DNA of 64,000 nucleotides from Morococcus cerebrosus (GCF_022749515.1 NZ_CP094242.1:496001-560000); one strand, 5' to 3'. Shown: positions 37,507 through 48,208, counted from the stretch's first letter. Notes: generated by a model from the sequence alone, not told the origin. Translations and numbers: made by a program.

Positions 37507-39030
37507 ATGACCGTCATCAAGCAAGAAGACTTTATCCAAAGTATCTGCGATGCCTTCCAATTCATCAGCTATTACCATCCGAAAGACTACATCGACGCGC
37601 TCTATAAAGCGTGGCAGAAGGAAGAAAATCCCGCCGCCAAAGACGCGATGACGCAGATTTTGGTCAACAGCCGCATGTGTGCCGAAAACAACCGCCCCAT
37701 CTGCCAAGACACCGGTATCGCAACCGTCTTCCTCAAAGTCGGCATGAACGTCCAATGGGATGCGGACATGAGCGTGGAAGAGATGGTTAACGAAGGTGTA
37801 CGCCGTGCCTACACTTGGGAAGGCAACACCCTGCGCGCGTCCGTCCTCGCCGATCCTGCCGGCAAACGCCAAAACACCAAAGACAACACCCCCGCCGTCA
37901 TCCACATGAGCATCGTACCGGGCGATAAAGTCGAAGTAACCTGCGCGGCAAAAGGCGGCGGCTCTGAAAACAAATCCAAACTCGCCATGCTCAATCCTTC
38001 CGACAACATCGTCGATTGGGTATTGAAAACCATCCCGACCATGGGCGCGGGCTGGTGTCCTCCCGGCATTTTGGGCATCGGTATCGGCGGTACGCCCGAA
38101 AAAGCCGTGCTGATGGCAAAAGAATCCCTGATGAGCCACATCGACATTCAAGAATTGCAGGAAAAAGCCGCGTCCGGCGCAGAATTGTCCACCACCGAAT
38201 CCCTGCGCCTCGAGCTCTTTGAAAAAGTCAACGCGTTGGGCATCGGCGCACAAGGTTTGGGCGGACTGACCACCGTGTTGGACGTCAAAATCCTCGATTA
38301 CCCGACCCATGCCGCTTCCAAACCGATTGCCATGATTCCGAACTGCGCCGCCACCCGCCACGTCGAGTTCGAATTGGACGGCTCAGGCCCGGTCGAACTG
38401 ACCCCGCCGCGCGTTGAAGACTGGCCCGATTTGACTTACAGCCCCGACAACGGCAAACGCATCGATGTCGATAAACTGACCAAAGAAGAAGTTGCTAGCT
38501 GGAAAACCGGCGACGTATTGCTGCTGAACGGCAAAATCCTCACCGGTCGTGATGCCGCGCACAAACGCCTCGTTGATATGCTCGATAAAGGCGAAGAGTT
38601 GCCCGTCGATTTCACCAACCGCCTGATTTACTACGTCGGTCCCGTCGATCCGGTCGGCGACGAAGTAGTCGGCCCCGCAGGTCCGACCACCGCTACCCGC
38701 ATGGACAAATTCACCCGCCAAATGCTCGAACAAACCGGCCTCTTGGGCATGATCGGCAAATCCGAGCGCGGCGCAGCCACCTGCGAAGCCATCGCCGACA
38801 ACAAAGCCGTGTACCTCATGGCAGTCGGCGGCGCGGCATACCTTGTGGCAAAAGCCATCAAATCCTCCAAAGTCTTGGCGTTCCCCGAATTGGGCATGGA
38901 AGCGGTTTACGAGTTTGAAGTCAAAGACATGCCCGTAACCGTCGCCGTGGACAGCAAAGGCGAGTCCATCCACGCCACCGCCCCGCGCAAATGGCAGGCA
39001 AAAATCGGCATCATCCCCGTCGAGTCCTAA
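37507..39030 (+). CDS. fumB: Class I fumarate hydratase (4Fe-4S)
   Basis: 507 residues from the ATG at 37507 with AAAAGGA seven bases upstream; an ATG at 37489 has no Shine-Dalgarno. It interconverts fumarate and malate. Class I signatures are RPICQDTGIATVF (about 61), CAAKGGGSENKS (about 142), ILGIGIGGTPEKA (about 190) and the C-terminal beta part with VGPAGPTTATRMDK. Three Cys (C65, about C183 and C278) fit the labile cluster. These enzymes are oxygen-sensitive. It is divergent from the fumarate-reductase-like operon. Tartrate dehydratase is a less likely alternative, as that is usually two subunits. Confidence 0.92.
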   Translation: MTVIKQEDFIQSICDAFQFISYYHPKDYIDALYKAWQKEENPAAKDAMTQILVNSRMCAENNRPICQDTGIATVFLKVGMNVQWDADMSVEEMVNEGVRRAYTWEGNTLRASVLADPAGKRQNTKDNTPAVIHMSIVPGDKVEVTCAAKGGGSENKSKLAMLNPSDNIVDWVLKTIPTMGAGWCPPGILGIGIGGTPEKAVLMAKESLMSHIDIQELQEKAASGAELSTTESLRLELFEKVNALGIGAQGLGGLTTVLDVKILDYPTHAASKPIAMIPNCAATRHVEFELDGSGPVELTPPRVEDWPDLTYSPDNGKRIDVDKLTKEEVASWKTGDVLLLNGKILTGRDAAHKRLVDMLDKGEELPVDFTNRLIYYVGPVDPVGDEVVGPAGPTTATRMDKFTRQMLEQTGLLGMIGKSERGAATCEAIADNKAVYLMAVGGAAYLVAKAIKSSKVLAFPELGMEAVYEFEVKDMPVTVAVDSKGESIHATAPRKWQAKIGIIPVES

Positions 39031-39050
39031 TGCCTTGATGCCAGGTTGAA

Positions 39051-39096
39051 AAAAGGTCGTCTGAAAACTTGAAACAGGGTTTTCAGACGACCTTTT
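39051..39096 (+). terminator. DUS inverted-repeat terminator after fumarase
   Basis: AAAAGGTCGTCTGAAAAC and GTTTTCAGACGACCTTTT with a 9-base loop. Confidence 0.87.
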
Positions 39097-39172
39097 GGCT
39101 AATGCGGTTTCAATGGCGTAAAACCGGCATCCGTATTCCTGCAAAACCCTGCGACAAAGCGTAAAAAAACGC

Positions 39173-39178
39173 TATAAT
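39173..39178 (+). promoter_or_regulatory. -10 box of trpB
   Basis: TATAAT with a weak GCGACA at 16 bp spacing (39151-39156), 76 bases before the trpB ATG. Confidence 0.5.
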
Positions 39179-39229
39179 TGCCGACAATTTTCCCTTTCAG
39201 ACGACCTTTTTTAGACTGGGGTCATCTGA

Positions 39230-40456
<1,227 letters not shown>

Positions 40457-40483
40457 GCATTTCCGTTGAGCGGATAAAGACAA

Positions 40484-40528
40484 GAGGTCGTCTGAAAACT
40501 GAGTAAATAGGTTTTCAGACGACCTTTT
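40484..40528 (+). terminator. DUS inverted-repeat terminator after trpB
   Basis: AGAGGTCGTCTGAAAAC and GTTTTCAGACGACCTTTT across a 12-base loop. Confidence 0.85.
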
Positions 40529-40620
40529 ACCTTTTCAATAACAAAGTAAAGTTATGGAGGTTTGGTCTGCCTCATCATGCCGTTATAATGCGGGTTGCAG
40601 CATTTTGAAAGGGCAGGGTG

Positions 40621-41289
40621 ATGGAAGAATGGTTTGAACGGACTATTATCGGCCGCTATACGGCGGAGCGGGAAAAGCAGTTTTTTGCGCATTACTTGGA
40701 GCGGTTTGCGCCTTGCGGTGTTCAAACCGTCGTCCAACAGGGCGGCGAATGGCTGAGATCGTCTGAAAACGTGGTTGCCGTTCCCCGCGATGTATTGATG
40801 ACGGCGGACGCTATGGCTTGGGAGAGTCATTCTATTGATGTGCTGCTGATGCCGCACAGTCATGAAACTGCTGCGCTGACGCAAGTGCTGCATGAAGCGT
40901 CCAGAGTGTTAAAACCTGAAGGGCGGTTGGTTTTGACGGGGTTTAATCCGAAATCTTTGTGGTTTTTCAGCAAGTGGTTTGATGGAACGCGCTTGCCCAA
41001 AAAGGAGCATTGCCTGACTTTGCCCGCTTTGAAGCAGCGGTTGGCGGATTTGGATTTTGAGGTGGAATTCGGAAAGTTTATGGTGTACCTGCCTGCTGTG
41101 AATTCGCAAAAGGGGCTGCGGTTTTGGCGTTTTATGGAGAAGGCGGGGGACAGGTGGTGGCCGCAGTGCGCGGCGGTGTACGGCTTGGTTTTGGTCAAAC
41201 GTATGGCGGGGGTTACGCCGTTGCCGGAGTTTGAAAAAATATTGGGAACGCAGACGGTGGCTTTGGGCGCGGCGCGGATTTCGGATTGA
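40621..41289 (+). CDS. Class I SAM-dependent methyltransferase, YafS-like
   Basis: 222 residues from the ATG at 40621 (a GTG just before it is possible). The central SIDVLLMPHSHE...LHEASRVLKPEGRLVLTGFNP (about 74-117) is the strand-4/strand-5 core of methyltransferase domain PF08241. Motif I is poorly kept (VQTVVQQGGEWL), so SAM binding is weaker evidence. Substrate unknown. An in-gene DUS near 40758 encodes part of RSSEN. Confidence 0.75.
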   Translation: MEEWFERTIIGRYTAEREKQFFAHYLERFAPCGVQTVVQQGGEWLRSSENVVAVPRDVLMTADAMAWESHSIDVLLMPHSHETAALTQVLHEASRVLKPEGRLVLTGFNPKSLWFFSKWFDGTRLPKKEHCLTLPALKQRLADLDFEVEFGKFMVYLPAVNSQKGLRFWRFMEKAGDRWWPQCAAVYGLVLVKRMAGVTPLPEFEKILGTQTVALGAARISD

Positions 41290-41536
41290 GAAATGCGGCG
41301 TTGGTAAAACCGGCATAACCAGGTTTCAGACGACATTTTGAGGCTGAACATTTGAAAACGGCAGGTTTGACTGCATAAATATAGCCTCTTCTATATTTGT
41401 CATTCTGCCTTGAATTTGCTGCTTTCTGCTTGTAAAGCCGATTGGTTGCAAATTGTCAGGCTGCGTTGGCATCGGTAGAATCTTAGGTCGTCTGAAAAAG
41501 GCGATGTTGACTGTATTAGCTTGAGGATAAAGAAAA

Positions 41537-42364
41537 ATGCCGGAATTGCCTGAGGTAGAAACGACGTTGCGCGGTATCAGCCCGCATATTCAAGGTAAAA
41601 CGGTGGCGGATGTCGTGTTGCGCCAAACCAAGCTGCGCTGGCAGATCAATCCGCAGTTGGCGGAGCTTTTAGCGGGGCAGGAGGTGTTGAGCTGTCGTCG
41701 GCGGGCGAAATATCTGATTATCGGTTTTGCAACGGGTATCTTGTTGATTCATTTAGGCATGTCGGGCAGCTTGCGGATTTTTACGGACGGCGATACGCGG
41801 ATTGACCATCCCGACAAACACGACCATGCGGACATTGTGTTTGCGGACGGAACGGTATTGCGCTATCACGACCCGCGTAAGTTCGGCGCGATTTTGTGGT
41901 ATGAAGGCATTGCGGAACATCATCCGCTCCTTGAGAAACTGGGTCCCGAGCCGCTTTCAGACGACTTCTCCGCCGATTATCTGTATCAAAAGCTCAAAAC
42001 GCAAAAACGTGCGGTCAAATTGGCTCTGATGGACAATGCCGTCGTGGTCGGTGTAGGCAATATTTATGCGAACGAAAGCCTATTTAAATCAGGCATATCG
42101 CCGCCCCGTCCTGCGGACAAGGTTAAGAAAAAAGAATGCGTTGTGTTGGTAGAGACGGTCAAGGCAGTGTTGCAGCGCGCGATTGAAACCGGCGGCAGCA
42201 CGTTGCGCGACTTCGTCAACAGCGACGGCAAAAGCGGCTATTTTCAGCAGGAATATACGGTGTACGGCAGGCACAACGAACCCTGCGTCCGTTGCGGCGG
42301 TTTGGTGCAGAAGGAAGTTTTGGGGCAGCGCGGGACGTTTTATTGTCCTAACTGCCAAAAATAA
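41537..42364 (+). CDS. mutM: Formamidopyrimidine-DNA glycosylase
   Basis: 275 residues. It removes 8-oxoguanine and nicks the abasic site. The N-terminal PELPEVE holds the catalytic Pro2 and Glu3, Lys near 58 (RRRAKYL) is the beta-turn lysine, GVGNIYANE near 174 belongs to the H2TH domain, and the C-terminal zinc finger is CVRCGG...CPNCQK. GAGGATAAAG precedes the ATG. A reverse DUS inside the gene (near 41957) encodes LSDDF. nlaA follows after a Correia element, as in meningococci. Confidence 0.96.
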   Translation: MPELPEVETTLRGISPHIQGKTVADVVLRQTKLRWQINPQLAELLAGQEVLSCRRRAKYLIIGFATGILLIHLGMSGSLRIFTDGDTRIDHPDKHDHADIVFADGTVLRYHDPRKFGAILWYEGIAEHHPLLEKLGPEPLSDDFSADYLYQKLKTQKRAVKLALMDNAVVVGVGNIYANESLFKSGISPPRPADKVKKKECVVLVETVKAVLQRAIETGGSTLRDFVNSDGKSGYFQQEYTVYGRHNEPCVRCGGLVQKEVLGQRGTFYCPNCQK

Positions 42365-42372
42365 TTTATGAA

Positions 42373-42418
42373 CCTGTTTTCAGACGACCTCTTTGTCATC
42401 TGGGTCGTCTGAAAACGT
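42373..42418 (+). terminator. DUS-pair terminator after mutM
   Basis: Reverse DUS then forward DUS (GTTTTCAGACGACC and GGTCGTCTGAAAAC) around a loop of about 17 bases. Confidence 0.75.
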
Positions 42419-42421
42419 TAT

Positions 42422-42528
42422 TATAGTGGATTAACTTTAAACCAGTACGGCGTTGCCTCGCCTTGTCGTACTATCTGTACTGTCTGCGGCTTCGTCGCCT
42501 TGTCCTGATTTAAATTTAATCCACTATA
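42422..42528 (+). repeat. Correia repeat (CREE), short form
   Basis: 107 bp with terminal inverted repeats TATAGTGGATTAA (left) and TTAATCCACTATA (right). The interior GGCGTTGCCTCGCCTTGTCG and CTGCGGCTTCGTCGCC is the standard Correia sequence with the usual internal deletion. Such elements can supply promoters or RNase III sites; here it lies 41 bases before nlaA. Confidence 0.93.
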
Positions 42529-42569
42529 CTATGATTTGATACACATTTAATACGAAAAGAAAAACAGTT

Positions 42570-43340
42570 ATGCACTCACAAAAAGCACCGTTTTTTACCC
42601 GTTTGGGCAGATTGTTCCGCTTGGCGGTATGGCTGTTCCGAACCGGAAGGCATTTGCGCCGTATCGATGCCGGCAATCCTGCCGAACGCGATCATGCGGT
42701 CATTACGCTGGGTAAAGGCGCGCTGGAAGCCTTGGATATCGAATTGGAAATCGGCACGCCGCTGGCGGATAATGTAAATGGTGCTTTGGTGGCGGCAAAC
42801 CATGTGTCTTGGCTGGATATTTTTGCCATGAGCGCGGTGTATCCGAGCAGCTTTATCGCCAAGCAAGAGATTAAAAACTGGCCGTTCTTGGGCAAAATGG
42901 GGCAAAACGCAGGCACGGTGTTTATCAACCGCAATTCCCGCCGCGATGTCGAGCCGATTAACCAAGCCATTTGCGCCGCGTTGAAAGCCGGGCAGAATGT
43001 CAGCTTTTTCCCCGAAGCGCGGACTTCTTTGGGCTTGGATATTTTGCCGTTCAAAGCCGCGCTCTTCCAATCCGCCATTGATGCCGACGCGCCTGTTCAG
43101 GCGGTTACGCTGCGCTATTATGATGATGCCGGAAAAAGGACGACGATTCCGTCTTACGCGCAAGTCGATTTGGTGCGCTCGCTCTGGCGCATCGTTTCCA
43201 TGAAAAAGCTGCGTATCCGTATCGATTTTGCCGCCCCGATTCGCCCCGGCAAAGACGAAGACCGCTTTATGTTGAAAGACAAAGTAGAAAGCAGCATCCG
43301 CGAAGTCGTATTGTCCGATGCACACGATTCCGAAAAATAA
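42570..43340 (+). CDS. nlaA: 1-acyl-sn-glycerol-3-phosphate acyltransferase
   Basis: 256 residues. It adds the second acyl chain in phosphatidic acid synthesis at the inner membrane. NHVSWLD (about 74-80) is the NHX4D catalytic motif, INRNSRRD (about 120) motif II and FFPEARTS (about 150) the glycerol-3-phosphate motif III. A hydrophobic N-terminus (about 14-25) suggests membrane attachment. Position after mutM matches meningococcal nlaA. Confidence 0.92.
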   Translation: MHSQKAPFFTRLGRLFRLAVWLFRTGRHLRRIDAGNPAERDHAVITLGKGALEALDIELEIGTPLADNVNGALVAANHVSWLDIFAMSAVYPSSFIAKQEIKNWPFLGKMGQNAGTVFINRNSRRDVEPINQAICAALKAGQNVSFFPEARTSLGLDILPFKAALFQSAIDADAPVQAVTLRYYDDAGKRTTIPSYAQVDLVRSLWRIVSMKKLRIRIDFAAPIRPGKDEDRFMLKDKVESSIREVVLSDAHDSEK

Positions 43341-43528
43341 TTCCAGGCCAGGGGCTTGTTTTCTTTCAGACGACCTCTATTTAAATGGAACGTTCGCAGG
43401 TTGGGTTTCATAGCTTCAGGTAATTAATATTATTTGAACTATAAATTATACAAATCAAACTCCCTGCGCTAGAATGCACACATTCACTCGTATCATTCCC
43501 TAAACCTAAAATTTCAAGGAGATCCAAA

Positions 43529-44266
43529 ATGGCTTTGCAAGATCGTACCGGTCAAAAAGTACCTTCCGTCGTATTCCGTACCCGCGTGGGCGACACTTGG
43601 AAAGATGTTTCCACTGATGACTTGTTCAAAGGCAAAAAAGTAGTCGTATTCTCTCTGCCCGGCGCATTTACTCCGACTTGTTCTTCTTCCCACCTGCCAC
43701 GTTACAACGAATTGTTCGGCGCGTTCAAAGAAAACGGCGTTGACGCAATTTACTGCGTATCTGTAAACGATACTTTCGTGATGAACGCTTGGGCTGCCGA
43801 AGAAGAAGCTGACAACATCTACATGATTCCTGATGGCAACGGCGAATTCACCGAAGGCATGGGCATGCTGGTCGGCAAAGAAGACTTGGGCTTTGGTAAA
43901 CGCTCTTGGCGTTACTCCATGCTGGTTAACGACGGCGTGATTGAAAAAATGTTCATCGAGCCTGAAGAGCCGGGTGATCCTTTCAAAGTGTCTGACGCTG
44001 ACACTATGTTGAAATTCATCGCTCCTGACTGGAAAGCTCAAGAGTCTGTTGCCATCTTCACCAAACCCGGCTGCCAATTCTGCGCTAAAGCTAAAAAAGC
44101 TTTGCAAGACAAAGGCCTGTCTTACGAAGAAATCGTATTGGGCAAAGATGCAACCGTTACTTCTGTTCGCGCCATTACCGGCAAGATGACTGCTCCTCAA
44201 GTCTTCATCGGCGGCAAATACATCGGCGGTAGCGAAGATTTGGAAGCTTACTTGGCTAAAAACTAA
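43529..44266 (+). CDS. Peroxiredoxin-glutaredoxin hybrid
   Basis: 245 residues in two domains. The Prx5-type domain (about 1-160) has the peroxidatic Cys in [12 protein letters not shown] (about 45-56). The glutaredoxin domain (about 170-245) has the CxxC of [12 protein letters not shown] and the [18 protein letters not shown] glutathione site. It reduces peroxides with glutathione in one chain. Strong AAGGAGA and a biased codon set (CGT, GGT, TCT) point to high expression, unlike the C-rich neighbours. Confidence 0.95.
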   Translation: MALQDRTGQKVPSVVFRTRVGDTWKDVSTDDLFKGKKVVVFSLPGAFTPTCSSSHLPRYNELFGAFKENGVDAIYCVSVNDTFVMNAWAAEEEADNIYMIPDGNGEFTEGMGMLVGKEDLGFGKRSWRYSMLVNDGVIEKMFIEPEEPGDPFKVSDADTMLKFIAPDWKAQESVAIFTKPGCQFCAKAKKALQDKGLSYEEIVLGKDATVTSVRAITGKMTAPQVFIGGKYIGGSEDLEAYLAKN

Positions 44267-44289
44267 TTGCTTGATGCTTAAGACGGTTT

Positions 44290-44328
44290 GAAAAAGCCGT
44301 CTGAACAGAAAAATAGAGTTATTCAGAC
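44290..44328 (+). terminator. Terminator after Prx-Grx
   Basis: AAGCCGTCTGAA and TTCAGACG... pair imperfectly. The left arm uses the GCCGTCTGAA core rather than GTCGTCTGAA. Confidence 0.55.
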
Positions 44329-44518
44329 GATACGCTACACGGTCGTTCTGAATAGCTCTATATTTACAAGTAGAATTTGAGATTATTGTTTTAAATCAAG
44401 ATTTTAAAAATAGCTATCGATTTTTTATTTTTGATAGTTTATTAAATAGGTCGTCTGAAAACCTGATACGCTTCACGCTGATACCGCTTCGGACGCTCAA
44501 CAAAAAAGGACAAAGATT

Positions 44519-45925
44519 ATGAAAAAAATTCAAGCAGATGTCGTCGTAATCGGCGGCGGTACTGCCGGCATGGGCGCGTTTCGCAATGCCCGTTTACATT
44601 CGGATAATGTTTACCTGATTGAAAACAACGTGTTCGGCACGACCTGCGCGCGCGTGGGCTGTATGCCTTCCAAACTCTTGATTGCTGCCGCAGAGGCGCG
44701 CCATCACGCATTACATACCGATCCGTTCGGCGTGCATTTGGACAAAGACAGCATCGTCGTCAACGGCGAAGAGGTCATGCAGCGCGTCAAATCAGAACGC
44801 GACCGTTTTGTCGGCTTTGTCGTTGCCGATGTGGAAGAGTGGCCTGCCGACAAGCGCATTATGGGTTCGGCTAAATTTATCGACGAGAATACCGTCCAAA
44901 TCGACGACCATACCCAAATCACGGCAAAAAGCTTTGTGATTGCTACCGGCTCGCGTCCCGTTATCCTGCCGCAGTGGCAGTCTTTGGGAGACCGTTTGAT
45001 TATCAACGACGACGTTTTCTCATGGGATACGCTGCCTAAGAGCGTCGCCGTGTTCGGACCGGGCGTTATCGGTTTGGAACTGGGTCAGGCATTGCACCGT
45101 TTGGGCGTGAAAGTTGAAATTTTCGGCTTGGGCGGCATCATCGGCGGCATTTCTGATCCCGTCGTTTCAGACGAGGCAAAAGCTGTGTTCGGCGAAGAAT
45201 TGAAACTGCATTTGGATGCTAAAACCGAGGTCAAACTCGATGCAGACGGCAATGTAGAGGTTCATTGGGAGCAGGACGGTGAAAAAGGCGTATTTGTTGC
45301 CGAATATATGCTGGCAGCCGTAGGCCGCCGTCCGAACGTTGACAATATCGGTTTGGAAAACATCAATATCGAAAAAGACGCGCGCGGCGTACCCGTTGCC
45401 GATCCGCTGACCATGCAGACCAGTATTCCGCATATCTTCATCGCGGGCGATGCGTCCAACCAACTGCCTTTGCTGCACGAAGCCGCCGACCAAGGCAAGA
45501 TTGCCGGCGACAACGCGGGCCGCTATCCGAATATCGGCGGCGGTTTGCGCCGCAGCACCATCGGCGTAGTGTTCACCAATCCGCAAATCGGTTTTGTCGG
45601 TTTGAAATACGCACAGGTTGCCGCGCAATACCAACCCGACGAATTTGTCATCGGCGAAGTATCGTTTAAAAACCAAGGCCGCAGCCGCGTGATGCTGGTA
45701 AACAAAGGCCATATGCGCCTGTATGCCGAAAAAGCCACCGGCCGCTTCATCGGCGCGGAAATCTTAGGCCCTGCCGCCGAACATTTGGCGCACCTGTTGG
45801 CATGGGCGCATCAAATGAAGATGACCGTTGAGCAAATGCTGGATATGCCGTTCTACCATCCCGTTATCGAGGAAGGTCTACGTACCGCGTTGCGCGATGC
45901 CGATGCGAAGTTGAAACAGGCTTGA
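44519..45925 (+). CDS. lpd: Dihydrolipoyl dehydrogenase family protein
   Basis: 468 residues, FAD/NAD disulfide oxidoreductase. VIGGGTAGMGAFRNA (about 11) binds FAD, GTTCARVGCMPSKL (about 40-53) has the redox Cys pair, FGPGVIGLELGQ (about 179) binds NAD and PFYHPVIEEG (about 443) has the catalytic His-Glu. It has no lipoyl domain and no neighbouring E1/E2 genes. Its place beside the Prx-Grx gene, as in other Neisseria, hints at a thiol-reducing partner, which is inference. Confidence 0.88.
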   Translation: MKKIQADVVVIGGGTAGMGAFRNARLHSDNVYLIENNVFGTTCARVGCMPSKLLIAAAEARHHALHTDPFGVHLDKDSIVVNGEEVMQRVKSERDRFVGFVVADVEEWPADKRIMGSAKFIDENTVQIDDHTQITAKSFVIATGSRPVILPQWQSLGDRLIINDDVFSWDTLPKSVAVFGPGVIGLELGQALHRLGVKVEIFGLGGIIGGISDPVVSDEAKAVFGEELKLHLDAKTEVKLDADGNVEVHWEQDGEKGVFVAEYMLAAVGRRPNVDNIGLENINIEKDARGVPVADPLTMQTSIPHIFIAGDASNQLPLLHEAADQGKIAGDNAGRYPNIGGGLRRSTIGVVFTNPQIGFVGLKYAQVAAQYQPDEFVIGEVSFKNQGRSRVMLVNKGHMRLYAEKATGRFIGAEILGPAAEHLAHLLAWAHQMKMTVEQMLDMPFYHPVIEEGLRTALRDADAKLKQA

Positions 45926-45954
45926 TGGGTTGACCTAATCGGTCTGCCGGAATG

Positions 45955-46002
45955 AAAGGTCGTCTGAGAACTTGATTTAAGGTTTTCAGATGACCTTTTT
46001 TG
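45955..46002 (+). terminator. DUS-like terminator after lpd
   Basis: AAAGGTCGTCTGAGAAC pairs with GTTTTCAGATGACCTTTTTT across a short loop; both DUS copies carry a substitution. The gap on to 46208 is AT-rich with no gene. Confidence 0.8.
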
Positions 46003-46208
46003 TCTTTACGTTGCGGAATAAAATCAGTTGCGGAGACATTGCTGTGTAATGTGTAGTTCGGATATTTATATCCGATGAATATTTGATGTTTCTGTTTTCT
46101 TTACGCGTTGTTGCAGATGGAGATGTCGGATTCAAGAATTTGACCTACGGATTTTTCGCAGTATCACAATGGCTGAACGATAAATCAAAGGGTTATGACG
46201 CTTTTGAC

Positions 46209-47168
46209 TTAGCCGTTTTCAGATGACCTTTCGGGTTCAAATGCCATGGTAGCATCATCTGCCGTTTCATTTTTCCGATATTGCCCCGGCGAAATCCCGT
46301 ATTGTTTTTTAAACGCTTTGCCAAAGTGGGTTTCGGATTGGAAGCCGACGTTCAGGGCGACGGACAGGACGGAATCGGCGGTTTGCCGCAGCAGAACGGC
46401 GGCTTGGCGCAGGCGGATGAGGTTGACGAAGGCGTGGGGGCTGATGCCGGTTTGCTGTTTGAACAGGCGCATCAGTTGGGCGCGGGAAAGGTTGGCAAGC
46501 GCGGTCATTTTTTCGATGTTCCATTCGTCTTCGGGGCGGCTGACGACGGTTTGGATGAGTTGGCGCAGGCGTTTGTCGCGCAGGCCGTTGAGTATGCCGC
46601 CCAAAGGCGCTTCTCCGCCTTGTTCGAGATGGGCGCGGACGATGAGGACGAGGAGTACGGAGGAGAGGGCATTGACGATGGCGCGCGAGCCGGAAAGCGT
46701 GTGTGCGCTTTCGTATTGCAACATGGAAATGAGGCATTGCAGCGAGGGATGGTCCATCTTGATAAGGACGGTTTCGGGCAGGTCGTGCATGATGTCAGCG
46801 TGTTCGTCGTATTCGAAACGAGCACAGAACAAATCCAGCCCTTTTTCGCCGCCGCTACCTGAAGATTCAATGGTAAACGCGCCGTCGTTGCCGATATGAA
46901 TGGTATCGCCGCAGTTGTTGCAGTCTGCTTCACTGCTGATAATGTGTTCGGCGCTGCGCGGGAAAAAGATAAGGTCGCCGGTTTGCAAGAGACGCGCTTC
47001 GGGTTCGCCTTCGATTTTGATGTAGCTTTCTCCGGCGACGACGAGGTGCGCGATACCGTGCGCACGCCTGCGTTCATGCGGGGCGTACCATTTGTCGCGG
47101 AACAGGCATTGTATGTCCACGCTGCCGGTGATTTGCGCCAGTTCGATGAGTTTGTCCAAAGTGTCCAT
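46209..47168 (-). CDS. AraC-family regulator, MtrA-like
   Basis: 319 residues from the ATG at 47168 (a TTG five codons earlier is less likely). The cupin-type sensor half (MDTLDKLIELAQITGSVDIQ, GDLIFFPRSAEHI) and the C-terminal double helix-turn-helix (about 215-305, SRAQLMRLFKQQTGISPHAF, then VGFQSETHFGKAFKKQYGISPGQYRK) follow gonococcal MtrA, the activator of the mtrCDE efflux pump, closely. No mtr genes are nearby, so it may be a paralogue controlling the divergent AhpD-like gene. The C-terminus carries DUS-derived residues (ERSSENG). Confidence 0.85.
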   Translation of the reverse strand: MDTLDKLIELAQITGSVDIQCLFRDKWYAPHERRRAHGIAHLVVAGESYIKIEGEPEARLLQTGDLIFFPRSAEHIISSEADCNNCGDTIHIGNDGAFTIESSGSGGEKGLDLFCARFEYDEHADIMHDLPETVLIKMDHPSLQCLISMLQYESAHTLSGSRAIVNALSSVLLVLIVRAHLEQGGEAPLGGILNGLRDKRLRQLIQTVVSRPEDEWNIEKMTALANLSRAQLMRLFKQQTGISPHAFVNLIRLRQAAVLLRQTADSVLSVALNVGFQSETHFGKAFKKQYGISPGQYRKNETADDATMAFEPERSSENG

Positions 47169-47196
47169 AAGTGTTTTTTGCAAGTGAACGAGATGA

Positions 47197-47231
47197 TTTG
47201 ACGATTATAATAGTCAAATTATTGCAATAAT
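47197..47231. promoter_or_regulatory. Operator-like palindromes in the divergent promoter
   Basis: TTTGAC (47197-47202) and GTCAAA (47213-47218) flank ATTATAAT, which gives a TATAAT on both strands. A perfect 14-bp palindrome ATTATTGCAATAAT follows at 47218-47231. Confidence 0.5.
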
Positions 47232-47326
47232 GCCATTCATCGGATGTAAAGATGGCAGATTAAATTTTAAATTCGCCATGAAAGAGCAACATCCTTCATA
47301 TCAAACACATTGGAAAGGAAATCAAA

Positions 47327-47662
47327 ATGTTTCAAAATTGGCCCGAACACACCGCACACGTTAAAAAATCATTCGGCGAGCTGGGTAAAAACCACCCGAA
47401 AATGCTGCAAGCCTACGGCGCGCTGGAACAAGCCGCCGCAGCCGAAGCATTGGATGCGAAAACCCGCGAACTGATTGCCCTCGCCGTTGCCATCACTACC
47501 CGTTGCGAAAGCTGCATCAGCGTACACGCCGCCGCAGCTGCCAAGGCGGGTGCGACTGAAAGCGAAATCGCCGGCGCGCTGGCGACCGCTATTTCCTTGA
47601 ACGCAGGCGCAGCCTACACTTATGCCCTGCGTGCTTTGGAAGCGGTTGACGCGCAGCGTTGA
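47327..47662 (+). CDS. AhpD/carboxymuconolactone decarboxylase-like protein
   Basis: 111 residues, all-helical. The AhpD core CESCISVHA (about 65-73) has the CxxC plus His pattern of alkylhydroperoxidase-like redox centres. It probably protects against peroxides or organic electrophiles; substrate unknown. AAGGAAA precedes the ATG. It is divergent from the MtrA-like regulator. Confidence 0.88.
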   Translation: MFQNWPEHTAHVKKSFGELGKNHPKMLQAYGALEQAAAAEALDAKTRELIALAVAITTRCESCISVHAAAAAKAGATESEIAGALATAISLNAGAAYTYALRALEAVDAQR

Positions 47663-47673
47663 TTTTGTCTCAA

Positions 47674-47714
47674 AGGGTCGTCTGAAAACAACTCCCGTTT
47701 CAGACGACCCTTCT
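47674..47714 (+). terminator. DUS inverted-repeat terminator after the AhpD-like gene
   Basis: AAGGGTCGTCTGAAA and TTTCAGACGACCCTT with a short loop. Confidence 0.8.
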
Positions 47715-47788
47715 GTTGACGGAACATTGCTTTTTGCCGCCGAACCGTTTAGATTGATATTTTTGTTCAACCGTTTGGAGAAACGACC

Positions 47789-48154
47789 ATGAAAAAATTG
47801 CTGACTGCCGCGCTGACTGCCGCCGCACTTGTCCTGCCTGCCGCCGTATCCTATGCCGCGCCCGCCGCCAAAGTCGCCGGCGCGCAACCTGCCAAAGCAA
47901 AAGGCGTATGGATTGACGTACGTTCCGAAGAAGAATTCAAATCCGGCCACCTGCAAGGTTCGGTCAATATTCCGCACGACCAAATCGTCGAACGCATCAA
48001 AAGCGTCAGCCCCGACAAAAACGCGCCCGTCAACCTCTACTGCCGCAGCGGCCGCCGTGCCGAAGCCGCGCTTACCGAGTTGAAAAAAGCAGGCTACACC
48101 AACGTAACCAACCACGGTGGTTACGAAGACTTGGTGAAAAAAGGTTTGAAATAA
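47789..48154 (+). CDS. Periplasmic rhodanese-like protein
   Basis: 121 residues with a signal peptide (about 1-24, cut after SYA). One rhodanese domain follows, with WIDVRSEEEFKSGHLQGSVNIPH and the active loop YCRSGRRAE holding the catalytic Cys. PspE-type sulfurtransferases move sulfur to thiol acceptors; a role here is not established. GGAG precedes the ATG. Confidence 0.9.
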   Translation: MKKLLTAALTAAALVLPAAVSYAAPAAKVAGAQPAKAKGVWIDVRSEEEFKSGHLQGSVNIPHDQIVERIKSVSPDKNAPVNLYCRSGRRAEAALTELKKAGYTNVTNHGGYEDLVKKGLK

Positions 48155-48162
48155 CCAGCAAC

Positions 48163-48194
48163 AAGGTCGTCTGAAACGTTTCAGACGACCTTTT
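48163..48194 (+). terminator. DUS terminator after the rhodanese gene
   Basis: Two head-to-head DUS with almost no loop. The downstream arm ends 14 bases before the DUF302 ATG. Confidence 0.8.
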
Positions 48195-48208
48195 ATCCAA
48201 GGAAAAAT

